Assembly: GCA_002402175.1 (NCBI GenBank) | Contig: NVVJ01000013.1 | Coordinates: 2,652-37,020 of the forward strand | Direction: 5' to 3' | DNA length: 34,369 nt | Origin: SAR86 cluster bacterium | GTDB lineage: Bacteria > Pseudomonadota > Gammaproteobacteria > Pseudomonadales > Pseudohongiellaceae | Part shown: piece by piece, positions 8,744 to 19,392 of the stretch | How the letters are laid out: every line of letters begins with the position of its first letter | Numbering within the stretch: the stretch's first letter is position 1 | Notes under the pieces: model-generated | Database searches by the model: none | Seen by the model: the letters and a program-made list of their open reading frames with translations, nothing else | Told to the model about the DNA's origin: nothing | Program-made: the position numbers and the translations under genes

Positions 8744-9955
8744 ATGACTATTGAAATTAAAGCACCGACATTACCCGAATCAGTTCCTGATGGGACTATT
8801 GCAACCTGGTACAAAAAAGTTGGTGACTCAGTTGCTCGCGACGAACTATTGGTTGATATCGAAACCGACAAAGTAGTCATTGAAGTTGTATCGCCTACCG
8901 CCGGCACATTGAAAGAAATTCTTATGAACGCCGGTGAGACGATTGTCAGTAATCAGGCGATCGGAAGCGTAATGCCTGGCGAAGTAAGTTCTACACAAGC
9001 TAAATCAGAAACAAATGCCACAGAAGTAGCAGCGGCTACAGCGCAAGCTAAAAGTTCCGGAGCAGAACCTATTGTAAGCCCGGCAGCAAAGAAGCTTATT
9101 GAAGAGAATACGCTTAATGCTGAAAGCATTTCCGGTAGCGGCAAAGACGGACGTATTACTAAAGAAGATGTACTAAGTACTATCGCCAACAAAGATCAAC
9201 AGACGTCTAGCAAGCAAAGCATTCCTGGCAGTATCGGTATATCTGCAGCTGGTAGATTGGAAGAGCGCGTTCCAATGAGTCGGCTTCGAAGTAAAGTTGC
9301 TGAGCGCTTGTTACACGCCAGTCAAAGCACGGCGATGTTGACTACGTTTAACGAAGTTAACATGCAGCCCATAATGGATATCAGGGCGCGCTATAAGGAA
9401 GAGTTTGAAAAAGCGCATGATGGAGCAAGACTTGGGTTTATGTCCTTTTTTGTACGATCGTGTATTGAAGCACTTAAGCGATTTCCTGCGGTAAATGCGT
9501 CTCTCGATGGCAGTGATATTGTTTATCATGGCTATCAGGATATTGGTGTGGCGGTTTCATCGCCCAGAGGGCTCGTGGTGCCAATACTGCGTAATGCAGA
9601 CAATATGGGTTTGGCACAAATCGAAAAAGAGATTCGCTCTCTTGGACTCAAAGCCAAAGATGGGTCGCTTGCTATAGAAGATATTACAGGTGGCACCTTT
9701 ACCATATCTAATGGTGGTGTGTTTGGGTCATTACTTTCTACGCCTATACTTAACCCGCCACAAACAGCAATTTTGGGCATGCATAAAATACAGGAACGTC
9801 CAATGGCTGTTTCTGGAGAAGTTAAAATATTACCCATGATGTATCTGGCGCTGTCGTACGATCACAGAATGATTGACGGCAAAGAAGCTGTGCAATTTTT
9901 AGTAACAGTTAAAGAAGCGTTGGAAGATCCAACAAGGCTTTTACTTGAGTTGTAG
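8744..9955 (+). CDS. sucB: 2-oxoglutarate dehydrogenase E2 (dihydrolipoyl succinyltransferase)
   Basis: Core of the 2-oxoglutarate dehydrogenase complex; moves succinyl from lipoate to CoA. Domains in the 403-residue protein: a single lipoyl domain (1-77) with Lys43 in ETDKVVIEV as the lipoylation site; an Ala/Ser/Thr-rich linker (about 80-108); a peripheral-subunit-binding domain (about 110-147, [11 protein letters not shown] to GRITKEDVL); a second linker; and the catalytic domain with His374 and Asp378 in [18 protein letters not shown] 9 nt before the ATG is a good ribosome site. Lies between sucA and a dedicated lpd. Confidence 0.98.
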   Translation: MTIEIKAPTLPESVPDGTIATWYKKVGDSVARDELLVDIETDKVVIEVVSPTAGTLKEILMNAGETIVSNQAIGSVMPGEVSSTQAKSETNATEVAAATAQAKSSGAEPIVSPAAKKLIEENTLNAESISGSGKDGRITKEDVLSTIANKDQQTSSKQSIPGSIGISAAGRLEERVPMSRLRSKVAERLLHASQSTAMLTTFNEVNMQPIMDIRARYKEEFEKAHDGARLGFMSFFVRSCIEALKRFPAVNASLDGSDIVYHGYQDIGVAVSSPRGLVVPILRNADNMGLAQIEKEIRSLGLKAKDGSLAIEDITGGTFTISNGGVFGSLLSTPILNPPQTAILGMHKIQERPMAVSGEVKILPMMYLALSYDHRMIDGKEAVQFLVTVKEALEDPTRLLLEL

Positions 9956-10023
9956 ATATCGCCTGGCAAGCTAAACCTTAGCCGAGAAATACGAATAGCA
10001 GTATTAACAATAGATTGCTCTGA

Positions 10024-11484
<1,461 letters not shown>

Positions 11485-11539
11485 ATTAAGAACATATTAA
11501 GACCATATATAGAACAATTAGATTATTGATGGAGCGTAA

Positions 11540-12709
11540 ATGAACTTACACGAATATCAGGCAAAGCAACTATTCGCCGATTATGGATTACCAGTTTCAA
11601 AAGGGTTTGCTGTTGATACAGCAGATGAAGCCGTTGCCGCCGCTGAAAAAATAGGCGGAGACAAATGGGTGATTAAAGCTCAGGTTCACGCTGGCGGTCG
11701 AGGCAAGGCCGGTGGAGTAAAACTGGTTAGTAGTGGTGATGAAATAAAAGCTTTTGCTGAACAGTGGCTAGGTAAAAATATGGTTACCTACCAAACAGAT
11801 GCTAAAGGGCAGCCGGTTACTAAAGTATTAGTAGAGCCATGCATTGATATTGCGCAGGAATTATACCTGGGAGCTGTTATCGATCGCTCCACTCGCCGTG
11901 TTGTATTTATGGCCTCAGTAGAAGGTGGTGTCGAAATTGAAAAAGTCGCGGCAGAAACACCAGAAAAAATATTGAAGGCAGAGATTGATCCTCTAACGGG
12001 TGCGCAGCCTTATCAGGGCAGAGAGCTAGCGTTTAAGCTTGGCTTGAAGGGCGCGCAAGTTAAACAATTTACCAGCCTGTTTTTGGGCTTGTCTAAGCTG
12101 TTTCATGATCTTGATTTAGCATTACTCGAAATAAACCCGCTGGTAATCACAGAAGCCGGCGACCTGCATTGCCTCGATGGCAAAATCAATATCGACGGCA
12201 ACGCCTTATACCGTCAGGCTGGACTGCGGGAAATGCACGATCCCAGTCAGGATGATGAAAGAGAAGCCATTGCGGCTAAGTGGGACCTTAACTACGTGGC
12301 TCTCGATGGCAACATCGGCTGCATGGTAAATGGCGCCGGCTTAGCAATGGGAACCATGGACATTGTGCAGTTGCACGGCGGAACTCCTGCGAACTTTCTG
12401 GATGTTGGCGGAGGCGCTACCAAAGAGCGAGTTACTGAAGCGTTCAAAATTATTTTATCTGATGAAAATGTAAAAGCTGTACTGGTTAATATCTTCGGCG
12501 GAATAGTTCGCTGCGACCTTATTGCAGAAGGCGTTATCGGCGCTGTAGATGAAGTAGGCGTTGAAGTTCCAGTAGTGGTCAGATTAGAAGGAAATAACGC
12601 AGAACTCGGACGAGAGGTATTGCAGAAAAGCGACTTTAACATTATCACCGCGAACAGCCTGTCTGATGCGGCTGAAAAAGTTGTCGCTGCAGCTGGAGGC
12701 GCACAATGA
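11540..12709 (+). CDS. sucC: Succinyl-CoA synthetase beta subunit
   Basis: ATP-grasp subunit of succinate-CoA ligase, which makes ATP or GTP from succinyl-CoA. The 389-residue length matches E. coli SucC (388). Start [16 protein letters not shown] is the family N-terminus; the glycine-rich loop [10 protein letters not shown] (about 53-62) is part of the nucleotide site, and [14 protein letters not shown] and [10 protein letters not shown] mark the C-terminal CoA-ligase-like domain that carries the power helix. GGAG precedes the ATG. The stop overlaps the sucD start (ATGA), so the two subunits are translationally coupled. Confidence 0.98.
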   Translation: MNLHEYQAKQLFADYGLPVSKGFAVDTADEAVAAAEKIGGDKWVIKAQVHAGGRGKAGGVKLVSSGDEIKAFAEQWLGKNMVTYQTDAKGQPVTKVLVEPCIDIAQELYLGAVIDRSTRRVVFMASVEGGVEIEKVAAETPEKILKAEIDPLTGAQPYQGRELAFKLGLKGAQVKQFTSLFLGLSKLFHDLDLALLEINPLVITEAGDLHCLDGKINIDGNALYRQAGLREMHDPSQDDEREAIAAKWDLNYVALDGNIGCMVNGAGLAMGTMDIVQLHGGTPANFLDVGGGATKERVTEAFKIILSDENVKAVLVNIFGGIVRCDLIAEGVIGAVDEVGVEVPVVVRLEGNNAELGREVLQKSDFNIITANSLSDAAEKVVAAAGGAQ

Positions 12710-13578
12710 GCATATTAATTAACAAAAGCACAAAAGTTATCTGCCAGGGATTTACCGGTTCACAAGGCACCTTTCATTCAGAGCAGGCTATTGAATACGG
12801 CACTAATATGGTTGGTGGCGTAACGCCAGGCAAGGGTGGGCAAGTGCACCTCGACCTGCCTGTTTTTAACACGGTAAAGGAAGCGTTTGAGCAGACTGAG
12901 GCGGATGCCACAGTAATTTATGTTCCTGCGCCATTTTGTAAGGACTCAATTCTTGAGGCGGCGGCTTCAGGAATTAAATTAATAGTGTGTATCACTGAAG
13001 GCATTCCTACTTTGGATATGCTGATCGCCAAAGAAAAGTGCGATCAACTGGGCGTAGTCCTGATTGGTCCAAACTGCCCTGGTGTAATTACTCCCGGCGA
13101 ATGCAAGATTGGAATCATGCCTGGTCATATTCACTTGCCGGGTAAAGTAGGCATTGTTTCCAGATCGGGAACTTTGACTTACGAAGCCGTTAAGCAGACT
13201 ACAGATTATGGCTTTGGGCAATCCTCCTGTGTTGGCATAGGCGGTGATCCAATTCCTGGTTCTAACTTCATCGATATATTGACTCTGTTTGAGGCCGATG
13301 AGCAGACAGAAGCTATAGTAATGATAGGGGAAATTGGCGGCACGGCCGAAGAAGAGGCAGCGGCTTTTATCAAAGCTAATGTCAGCAAACCTGTCGTTGC
13401 CTATATTGCTGGCGTTACAGCTCCTCCGGGAAAACGTATGGGACACGCCGGAGCTATTATTTCTGGCGGTAAAGGTACTGCAGATGAAAAATTTGCAGCC
13501 TTGCAAGATGCTGGCGTAAAAACAGTTCGAAGTCTGGCCGAAATAGGTTCTGGACTTAGTGAAATAACAGGCTGGTAA
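12706..13578 (+). CDS. sucD: Succinyl-CoA synthetase alpha subunit
   Basis: Binds CoA and carries the phosphohistidine intermediate of succinate-CoA ligase. In the 290-residue protein the N-terminal CoA-binding fold has [13 protein letters not shown]; the specificity region includes [20 protein letters not shown]; the phosphorylated residue is His247 in [17 protein letters not shown] (E. coli His246). It starts within the last codons of sucC and is the last gene of the sdh-suc block. The downstream hairpin at 13622-13642 probably marks the transcript end. Confidence 0.98.
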   Translation: MSILINKSTKVICQGFTGSQGTFHSEQAIEYGTNMVGGVTPGKGGQVHLDLPVFNTVKEAFEQTEADATVIYVPAPFCKDSILEAAASGIKLIVCITEGIPTLDMLIAKEKCDQLGVVLIGPNCPGVITPGECKIGIMPGHIHLPGKVGIVSRSGTLTYEAVKQTTDYGFGQSSCVGIGGDPIPGSNFIDILTLFEADEQTEAIVMIGEIGGTAEEEAAAFIKANVSKPVVAYIAGVTAPPGKRMGHAGAIISGGKGTADEKFAALQDAGVKTVRSLAEIGSGLSEITGW

Positions 13579-13621
13579 TAATAAGGCCTTCACCTTCAGC
13601 AAAATACTCCTCTTACAACAC

Positions 13622-13642
13622 GGCTGGTAGATTCTACCAGCC
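13622..13642 (+). terminator. Inverted repeat after sucD, probable transcript 3' end
   Basis: GGCTGGTAGA (13622-13631) and TCTACCAGCC (13633-13642) are a perfect 10-bp inverted repeat with one central base; as RNA it folds into about 8 bp with a short loop. It lies 44 bp after the sucD stop. No continuous U-tract follows, so it is terminator-like or an RNA-stabilising end, not a textbook intrinsic terminator. Confidence 0.5.
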
Positions 13643-14085
13643 TAATCCTCAGCATTTTCTCAATTACTTTTCAACTCTAGCTACAATTAGCAACCTATTA
13701 CCGGGCATGGCGTCCTTGAAATTTTTATCCGCTAAAGGGTTCTATAAGCGCGATGGAGTGTGATAGTCTTATTCGAAATTCAGGCTCGAAAGGCTGAATT
13801 TAAGGGACTAACAAGCTACCACTTGGCATAGTCAATCTAGTAGTTACAAAGCGCCTCAAACTTCTTCGGTTTGGGTAGTTTGGTAACCATTGGATTGGTT
13901 TAATTCAAGAAAAGCTGCCAGTTACGAGAGACTAGGTAAGTCATGGAGTTCTCGGGTAGTTTATTTAAGTGCTGGAAATGTTTAGCGCAAAGACAAGAAT
14001 AAGAATTTGTCGCGTCTGATTGGTTATAAGCTTAGGTGAAATAACTAAACTGGCTTGATTATTTTAACAAAAAATAGGGTGGAAC
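13643..14085. other. Gene-free region upstream of the TonB operon
   Basis: About 440 bp without a credible reading frame. It contains a perfect 8-bp inverted repeat AAATTCAG/CTGAATTT (13776-13783 and 13794-13801) around a 10-nt loop, and a second hairpin CAAAC/GTTTG (13857-13873). A weak sigma70-like pair, TTGGCA with TACAAA at 16-nt spacing, lies around 13824-13851. A promoter for the TonB operon must lie here or upstream. I see no recognisable Fur box or known riboswitch. Confidence 0.45.
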
Positions 14086-14889
14086 ATGAAAAACCGTCGA
14101 ATTACTAGTATGAGCATGACTGCTCTGGCAATGCTCATGACCTGTATCATGGGAACAGCTCAAGCTGCGGAAATTCTCGTAGACAGCAGTGTCCTAGATC
14201 GGGCAATGGATATTATCGGAACCAAGCACACCGAATCAGCTGCGACTCAGGAAAATATAAACCGACTCGCTAACTCAGCAAGTTCGCTATTCGAAGAATT
14301 CAAACGTGAAAATGATAACCTCGAGGCACTACTAGTGCTTAACGCAGGTTTTCGTAAATCTATTTCAATCCAGGAAGCAAATATAGTTGCACTGGATGAG
14401 TCTATCGCTGGTGTCGAAATCATAACGCGAGAAATTCCATTACTTATGGAAAAAATGCTCTCAAGTATTGAGCAGTTCATTGAGTTGGACTACCCGTTTC
14501 AGATAGATGAGCGAACTAATCGAATTAGCTTTGCCCGCGCCGCCATTGATAACCCCGATGTTTCAATCGCTGAAAAATTTCGTCAGGTGCTGGTTATGTA
14601 CCAAACAGAAGCGCAATACGGTCGAACCAATGACACTTACGCAGATACAATTAACATCGGTGGTTCCGACCGCGATGTGACCATAGTACGTGTCGGTCGA
14701 GTAGCTCTCATGTATCAGACCACTGACCGCCAAGTTACGGGTACCTGGGACAACAATGCTCGTCAGTGGGTAGAGCTGGGCGCCGGTGAATACCGAACAT
14801 CTGTTCAAACCGCCATTCGTGTTGCTTCACAACTGGATGCACCTAGAATTATCGAATTGCCAGTTATGGCTCCGGAGTTAGCACAGTGA
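14086..14889 (+). CDS. DUF3450 periplasmic protein of TonB2-type cluster
   Basis: 267-residue protein whose exact role is not established. Residues 1-27 form a signal peptide with probable cleavage at AQA|AE; the Cys at 20 does not fit a lipobox. The first half of the mature part is helical and charged, with likely coiled coil (about 55-150), followed by a more beta-like C-terminal half with VTIVRVGRVALMYQTTD. This pattern matches the DUF3450 family that opens TonB2 clusters in Vibrio and other marine gammaproteobacteria. The stop overlaps the GTG start of the next gene (GTGA), which supports a joint role with the TtpC-like protein. Confidence 0.8.
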   Translation: MKNRRITSMSMTALAMLMTCIMGTAQAAEILVDSSVLDRAMDIIGTKHTESAATQENINRLANSASSLFEEFKRENDNLEALLVLNAGFRKSISIQEANIVALDESIAGVEIITREIPLLMEKMLSSIEQFIELDYPFQIDERTNRISFARAAIDNPDVSIAEKFRQVLVMYQTEAQYGRTNDTYADTINIGGSDRDVTIVRVGRVALMYQTTDRQVTGTWDNNARQWVELGAGEYRTSVQTAIRVASQLDAPRIIELPVMAPELAQ

Positions 14890-16274
14890 AAAAGACTATA
14901 AAAATTACAGTACTGTCTGTTTCTGCTTTTCTACTATCAGTAGCAACACAAACGTTTGCGCAAGATGCAAACTCTTTATCTTCTCTATTAAACATGGTTG
15001 AAAATGACCGCATTGCAGAGTCTGACGAATACCGTCAACGTCTGCAGGAATTCCAGCAAAATACCAACCGTCAACAGCAAATTTTGGATACCACCTTGGA
15101 GCGCTACGGCGAGCAAGAGCAAACCCAGAACCAGTTGAGCGATGATTTTGAGGCTAACGAAGTTACTATAAACGACAAGCGAGATACTTTGCGAGAGCGG
15201 CGTGGTGATTTGAATGAGCTCTTTGGTACATTGCAAGGTGTAGCCGGAGATTTCCTGAGCAACTTTGAGAACTCTCTTATTAGCTCTCAATACCCAGGGC
15301 GTTCCGATGCCATCGAAGAATTCATTGAAAAAGCAGGCAGCACAATAGATCAACTGAATATTCCTGATATTGAGCGATTCTGGTTTTTCATGCAGCAGGA
15401 GCTAGTAGAGTCTGCTCGTGTTGTGACTTTCAACGCGGATGTCTCACTGCCTAACGGTGACACGGTAAATCGAAGTGTCACTCGAATCGGCTTATATAAC
15501 GCAGTTTCTGACGGTGAGTATCTTAGCTATTACGGTTCTATAGGCCACTTGCAGGTTTTGCCCAAGCAGCCAGATTCAGGAATGTTAAGTGCGGCTAGCG
15601 CTCTACAAGCGTCATCATCTGGCTTTACTAAAGTCGGCATCGATCCTACTGGAGGCGTTGGTGGTCAGGTTATGGCTAACTTGGTTAACTTCCCATCAGT
15701 AGAAGAGCAGGTGAGAAATAACTCAGGCACCATCGGTTTCATTATTATCGGTGTTGGTATTGTAGGCATTCTGATTGGTTTCTTACGGCTTTTAGTTCTG
15801 ACCCTTGTTTCTATAAAAGTACGTAGTCAGTTGAAGAGCGATAAAGCTTCAAAAGGCAATCCACTGGGTCGTGTATTGCTGGTGGCTGAGTCTAATCCAA
15901 ATGCAGACACAGAAACCCTTGAGTTGAAACTTGGCGAGGCTATCTTGCAGGAAACACCTGCTCTAGAAAGCATGCTAACCCTGATTAAGATGATCGCGAC
16001 TATTGCACCACTAGGCGGCTTGTTAGGAACTGTTACCGGTATGATTACGGTGTTCCAGCAAATTACTGTTTACGGCGCGGGTGATCCGACAATCATGGCT
16101 GGCGGTATTTCGAGTGCATTGATGACAACAGTACTGGGTATTGTTGTAGCGATTCCTACAATCTTTATGCACACGGTAGTAAAAAGCCGCGCGGACAATA
16201 TCATTCATATCCTGGAAGAACAGGCTACTGGAATGATTGCACAAAAAGCTGAACAGTCAGCAGCAGCACGCTAA
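14886..16274 (+). CDS. ttpC: TtpC-like MotA/TolQ/ExbB family protein with long periplasmic domain
   Basis: 462-residue proton-channel-family protein. It has a signal peptide (1-25, TFA|QD), a Gln/Glu-rich coiled-coil periplasmic region (about 38-115), a further periplasmic domain to about 275, then three membrane segments (about 282-310, 367-392, 410-432) forming a MotA/TolQ/ExbB domain with the motif APLGGLLGTVTGMITVF. This layout is that of TtpC, required for TonB2 function in Vibrio. Start is GTG, overlapping the previous stop, with CGGAG 8 nt upstream. It lies directly before a second, conventional ExbB. The symbol is by analogy with the Vibrio gene. Confidence 0.82.
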   Translation: MKKTIKITVLSVSAFLLSVATQTFAQDANSLSSLLNMVENDRIAESDEYRQRLQEFQQNTNRQQQILDTTLERYGEQEQTQNQLSDDFEANEVTINDKRDTLRERRGDLNELFGTLQGVAGDFLSNFENSLISSQYPGRSDAIEEFIEKAGSTIDQLNIPDIERFWFFMQQELVESARVVTFNADVSLPNGDTVNRSVTRIGLYNAVSDGEYLSYYGSIGHLQVLPKQPDSGMLSAASALQASSSGFTKVGIDPTGGVGGQVMANLVNFPSVEEQVRNNSGTIGFIIIGVGIVGILIGFLRLLVLTLVSIKVRSQLKSDKASKGNPLGRVLLVAESNPNADTETLELKLGEAILQETPALESMLTLIKMIATIAPLGGLLGTVTGMITVFQQITVYGAGDPTIMAGGISSALMTTVLGIVVAIPTIFMHTVVKSRADNIIHILEEQATGMIAQKAEQSAAAR

Positions 16275-16298
16275 TCCGGTAAAGCAGAGGAAATAATT

Positions 16299-16829
16299 AT
16301 GTATTTTGCATTTCTGGATATTATGGACTCAGTCTCGCTATTTATGCTGCGAGGCGGTCCAGTGCTTTGGATTATCGCCTGGCTTTTGCTCATTAAGTGG
16401 TCTTTAATTTTTGAGCGAATCTGGTATTTAAATACCACCCATAAAGCCAATGTGAAGAACACATTGGCAGATTGGAATGCCCGCTCCGATACAAAATCTT
16501 GGAGCGCACATCAAATTCGAACCATGATGATCTCGAAGATTTCGCTGGATGTTAGAAACACCTTGCCGATTATTGAAGTTTTGGTAACTATTTGTCCGTT
16601 GCTCGGCTTAATAGGCACTGTAACCGGCATGATTAATGTGTTTTTCATTATGGCGGTAACCGGTGGTGGTGATGCCAAGTCTATGGCTGGCGGTGTTTCG
16701 ATGGCTACCATTCCAACCATGGCAGGCATGGTAGGTGCCATATCTGGCATTTTTGCCTCGAACTATTTAAAAGCAAAAGTCGATCGCGATCTTGAATTAC
16801 TTGAAGATCACTTACCGTTGAGCGAATAA
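16299..16829 (+). CDS. exbB: ExbB-type proton channel subunit (TonB2 system)
   Basis: Inner-membrane subunit that with ExbD converts proton flow into TonB movement. The short 176-residue protein has three membrane segments (about 18-38, 90-115, 130-152), and the last two carry the family signature CPLLGLIGTVTGMINVF and GGVSMATIPTMAGMVGA. It lacks the long N-terminal periplasmic extension of its upstream neighbour, as ExbB2 does in Vibrio. AGAGGA precedes the ATG. Flanked by the TtpC-like gene and exbD. Confidence 0.9.
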   Translation: MYFAFLDIMDSVSLFMLRGGPVLWIIAWLLLIKWSLIFERIWYLNTTHKANVKNTLADWNARSDTKSWSAHQIRTMMISKISLDVRNTLPIIEVLVTICPLLGLIGTVTGMINVFFIMAVTGGGDAKSMAGGVSMATIPTMAGMVGAISGIFASNYLKAKVDRDLELLEDHLPLSE

Positions 16830-16880
16830 ACACATCGAGACAACGTTGACACACGACAAAACAATCAAGGTATAAGAATA

Positions 16881-17288
16881 ATGAAATCAGGTTTGGTAAA
16901 ACAGAGGGATGAAGAAGAAGCAGGTGAGATTGATCTTACCCCTATGCTTGATGTTGTCTTTATTCTTTTGATCTTTTTTATTGTGACGTCGGTTTTCGTG
17001 ACAGAAGCGGGCATCGATGTCATTAGGCCACAGGCATCGACAGCCGATGACACTTCTGGTGATTTAATATTAATCGCGGTTGGTCCTGCGGGAGATATCT
17101 GGATTGACGGTGATCAAATTGATCCTCGTTTTATTCGTTCTCGATTTGAGTTGCGCCTCACTGATGCGCCAAACTCAGCAATAATTATTCAGGCAGACGA
17201 GTCGGCTGATAATGAACAGGTGTTGATTATTCTTGAAGCGGCTAGAGAAGCTAACATTTCTGACGTATCCATTGCAGCGGAGGCTTAG
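16881..17288 (+). CDS. exbD: ExbD-type energy transducer subunit
   Basis: 135-residue single-span protein: cytoplasmic N-terminus with the conserved EIDLTPMLDVVF, a membrane helix (about 23-43) containing the essential proton-carrying Asp24, and a periplasmic domain. Asp24 corresponds to Asp25 of E. coli ExbD. AAGG lies upstream of the ATG. Only 3 nt separate its stop from the tonB start. Confidence 0.92.
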   Translation: MKSGLVKQRDEEEAGEIDLTPMLDVVFILLIFFIVTSVFVTEAGIDVIRPQASTADDTSGDLILIAVGPAGDIWIDGDQIDPRFIRSRFELRLTDAPNSAIIIQADESADNEQVLIILEAAREANISDVSIAAEA

Positions 17289-17291
17289 ACG

Positions 17292-17912
17292 ATGATAATA
17301 GTTAGATGGGCTGTATCAATGGTTATGGCCGCGGGTATTACTCTCGGTTTGTTCTATTTCATGCAAGCACTAATCGCAACTGGCGCGGACCTGGATCAGC
17401 GGGTCAACGTAGTGAAAATGGTTGATGCCACGATGCCTGATATCGAGTTAGAGGTTATTGAAGAAATCGATAAGCCAGAACCCATTCAGGAACAAACAGA
17501 TATAATAGAAGACGTTCCAGATCGTCAGGTTAATCTTTCTGATGGTCCTTCTCTGAATATTGAGCGAGCGTCAGTTGAGCTTGATACAGGGCTGCAACTA
17601 AATAACGCTTCAATCAATGTTACCGATGGCGACATGTTGCCACTGGTAGCTATTGCACCGCAATATCCGAATAGAGCTGCACAGCGTGGCATTCAGGGTT
17701 GGTGTCTGGTGTCTTTCACCGTAAATGGTTTGGGCAATGTTCTTGAAGATACCATTGTGGTAGTTGACGCAGAACCAGAGAATATTTTTAACCGAAGTTC
17801 CATGCGAGCGGCTGCACGCTTTAAGTTTCAGCCACGAGTAGTAGACGGCGAAGGTGTTCCTGTTGAGGGCGTTCAGTATGTATTCCGTTATCAGCTTGAG
17901 GGTGAGCAATAA
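17292..17912 (+). CDS. tonB: TonB family energy transducer (TonB2 type)
   Basis: 206-residue protein that links the ExbB/ExbD motor to outer-membrane receptors. One membrane anchor (about 5-27), a short acidic linker without the long Pro-Glu/Pro-Lys repeats of E. coli TonB (only EIDKPEPIQEQ), and a C-terminal TonB domain (about 115-206) with QYPNRAAQRGIQGWCLVSF. The short linker is characteristic of TonB2-type proteins. The stop overlaps the start of the TPR gene by 1 nt (TAATG). The receptor and substrate cannot be told from this window. Confidence 0.9.
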   Translation: MIIVRWAVSMVMAAGITLGLFYFMQALIATGADLDQRVNVVKMVDATMPDIELEVIEEIDKPEPIQEQTDIIEDVPDRQVNLSDGPSLNIERASVELDTGLQLNNASINVTDGDMLPLVAIAPQYPNRAAQRGIQGWCLVSFTVNGLGNVLEDTIVVVDAEPENIFNRSSMRAAARFKFQPRVVDGEGVPVEGVQYVFRYQLEGEQ

Positions 17913-19273
17913 TGAGACTTATCACACAAAGTAAATTAATACTTACTATAGCGGCATTTCTGTTTTCAACACTCTCTGCTGAATTGGTTTTGGCAGCAGA
18001 TGATGAACAAAGAGCGCCACCTACAGCTCGAACTGCCGGCACTCTGGGAACGCAAGTTATGCGCGCGATTACCAGTATTTCGGAATTAATGACACCAGAA
18101 GACCCCGAAGACGAGCCGGATCTTGTGGGAGCCAAAGAAGAGCTGGACGAATTATTTGACCGCCGTTATGAGCGAATGAATGATTATGAGAAATCTACTA
18201 CGCTCAGCTTTTTTACCAATTACTATCTCGCTATTGAAGACTACCCTGGTGCAATTCGGTACTTCGAGCTAACGCTAACTATTGACGAGCTGCGTGAAGA
18301 TATTCGACTTCGGGTGCTGCGTTCGTTAGGCCAGCTACACATGGCCGAAGAGAACTGGCAGGATGCAATTAAGTTCTATCAAATGTGGAGAGACCTTTCT
18401 ATAGACGAAGACATTGTCGTTTATCGCGGACTGTCTTATGCGCATTACCAGCAGGAAGATTTTCCTGGGGCTCTCCCGTTCTGGAGAAGCTTTATGGACC
18501 TTAAAGTTGCTGATGGTGAAGCTCTCTCAAGAGATGACTATAGCTATCTCAACGGCTTGTATTTCAACATGGAAGATTACGAAAGTGCGTTGGGTATTAC
18601 CAAGACACTAATAGTATTGTTCGATGAGCGAGCTGACTGGGTTAACCTTTCTGCAATTTACGGAAGTCTTGAAGACTATGAACATAGTGTTCAGGCGCTG
18701 AATCTGTTTTACCTTAAAGGTTTTTTCGAAGGGGATACGCGTTACAAAAACCTTGGGCAGTCCCTAGCCGGAAACGATCAACCTTTTTCAGGCGCAAAAA
18801 TTATCCAGGAAGGCATGGATAAAGACATAGTTGAGCAAGACCTTAGCAATCTTACTACGTTAACCCAAATGCTGTTAATTGCGTCTGAGTTTGAAAGTGC
18901 GTTAGAGCCTGCTATCAAAGCCGCCGAATTGGACGATACCGGCAATGGCTATGACGAGGTTGGCTACATACAATATATGCTGAAGGACTATGAAGGTTCT
19001 GCCGAAGCTCTTGAGCTAGCCGTAGAAAAAGGTGGCTTGGATGACAAGTCAGATACCTTATACTTCCTTGCCAGGGCTCATCTGGAATTGCGTAACTTTG
19101 ATGACGCACGAGACGCGGCGAGTGATTCTGCAGAAGCGGGCGATGAACGAGCAAGAGAGACAGGGCAAAACTTCATGAAAGTTGTTGAAAGTCGGCGTAC
19201 ATATTACGCTACTATCGCTTCCAGAAAAGCAGATGCCATTGATTTCTACCGACCATACCCTCCACTCCAGTAA
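17912..19273 (+). CDS. Periplasmic TPR-repeat protein of TonB2-type cluster
   Basis: 453-residue secreted protein: signal peptide 1-28 (LVLA|ADD), then tandem helical repeats of TPR type, with several units carrying the A/G-x-x-x-F/Y/A pattern (for example NWQDAIKFYQMWRDL, DFPGALPFWRSFMDL, DYEGSAEALELAVEKG, NFDDARDAASDSAEAG). It is acidic overall. TPR proteins are the usual last member of TonB2/TtpC clusters; the molecular role is unknown, probably a scaffold. It overlaps tonB by 1 nt and is followed by the operon terminator. Confidence 0.82.
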   Translation: MRLITQSKLILTIAAFLFSTLSAELVLAADDEQRAPPTARTAGTLGTQVMRAITSISELMTPEDPEDEPDLVGAKEELDELFDRRYERMNDYEKSTTLSFFTNYYLAIEDYPGAIRYFELTLTIDELREDIRLRVLRSLGQLHMAEENWQDAIKFYQMWRDLSIDEDIVVYRGLSYAHYQQEDFPGALPFWRSFMDLKVADGEALSRDDYSYLNGLYFNMEDYESALGITKTLIVLFDERADWVNLSAIYGSLEDYEHSVQALNLFYLKGFFEGDTRYKNLGQSLAGNDQPFSGAKIIQEGMDKDIVEQDLSNLTTLTQMLLIASEFESALEPAIKAAELDDTGNGYDEVGYIQYMLKDYEGSAEALELAVEKGGLDDKSDTLYFLARAHLELRNFDDARDAASDSAEAGDERARETGQNFMKVVESRRTYYATIASRKADAIDFYRPYPPLQ

Positions 19274-19300
19274 TATCTGCGAGTAGAAAACGGCTAGAAG

Positions 19301-19328
19301 CTTGAAAAACTGAGCTTTGGCCCCATTA
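19301..19328 (+). promoter_or_regulatory. Sigma32 heat-shock promoter of htpG
   Basis: CTTGAAA (19301-19307), a 13-nt spacer and CCCCATTA (19321-19328) match the RpoH consensus almost perfectly. It lies 65 bp upstream of htpG, a classic heat-shock gene. Predicted start is near 19335, inside the left arm of the terminator of the upstream operon. Confidence 0.85.
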
Positions 19329-19329
19329 A

Positions 19330-19360
19330 AACCCAGTCACTAAGGTGATTGGGTTTTTTT
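19330..19360 (+). terminator. Intrinsic terminator of the TonB operon
   Basis: AACCCAGTCAC (19330-19340), loop TAAG, and GTGATTGGGTT (19345-19355) make an 11-bp stem with one G-U pair, followed by a run of T to 19360. This is the best intrinsic terminator in the window. It overlaps the start region of the htpG transcript. Confidence 0.9.
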
Positions 19361-19392
19361 ATGCAGCGATATAAAGCAAAGGAATAGTAGGA

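Noticed and set aside
12979..13602. Minus-strand 207-codon open frame opposite sucD
   Set aside because: Shadow of sucD: it is rich in Ser, Cys, Asn and Tyr, has no domain, and the sense-strand gene is certain.
13579..14085. Fur box or riboswitch controlling the TonB operon
   Set aside because: No stretch comes close to the 19-bp Fur consensus, and no known riboswitch core was recognised by eye.
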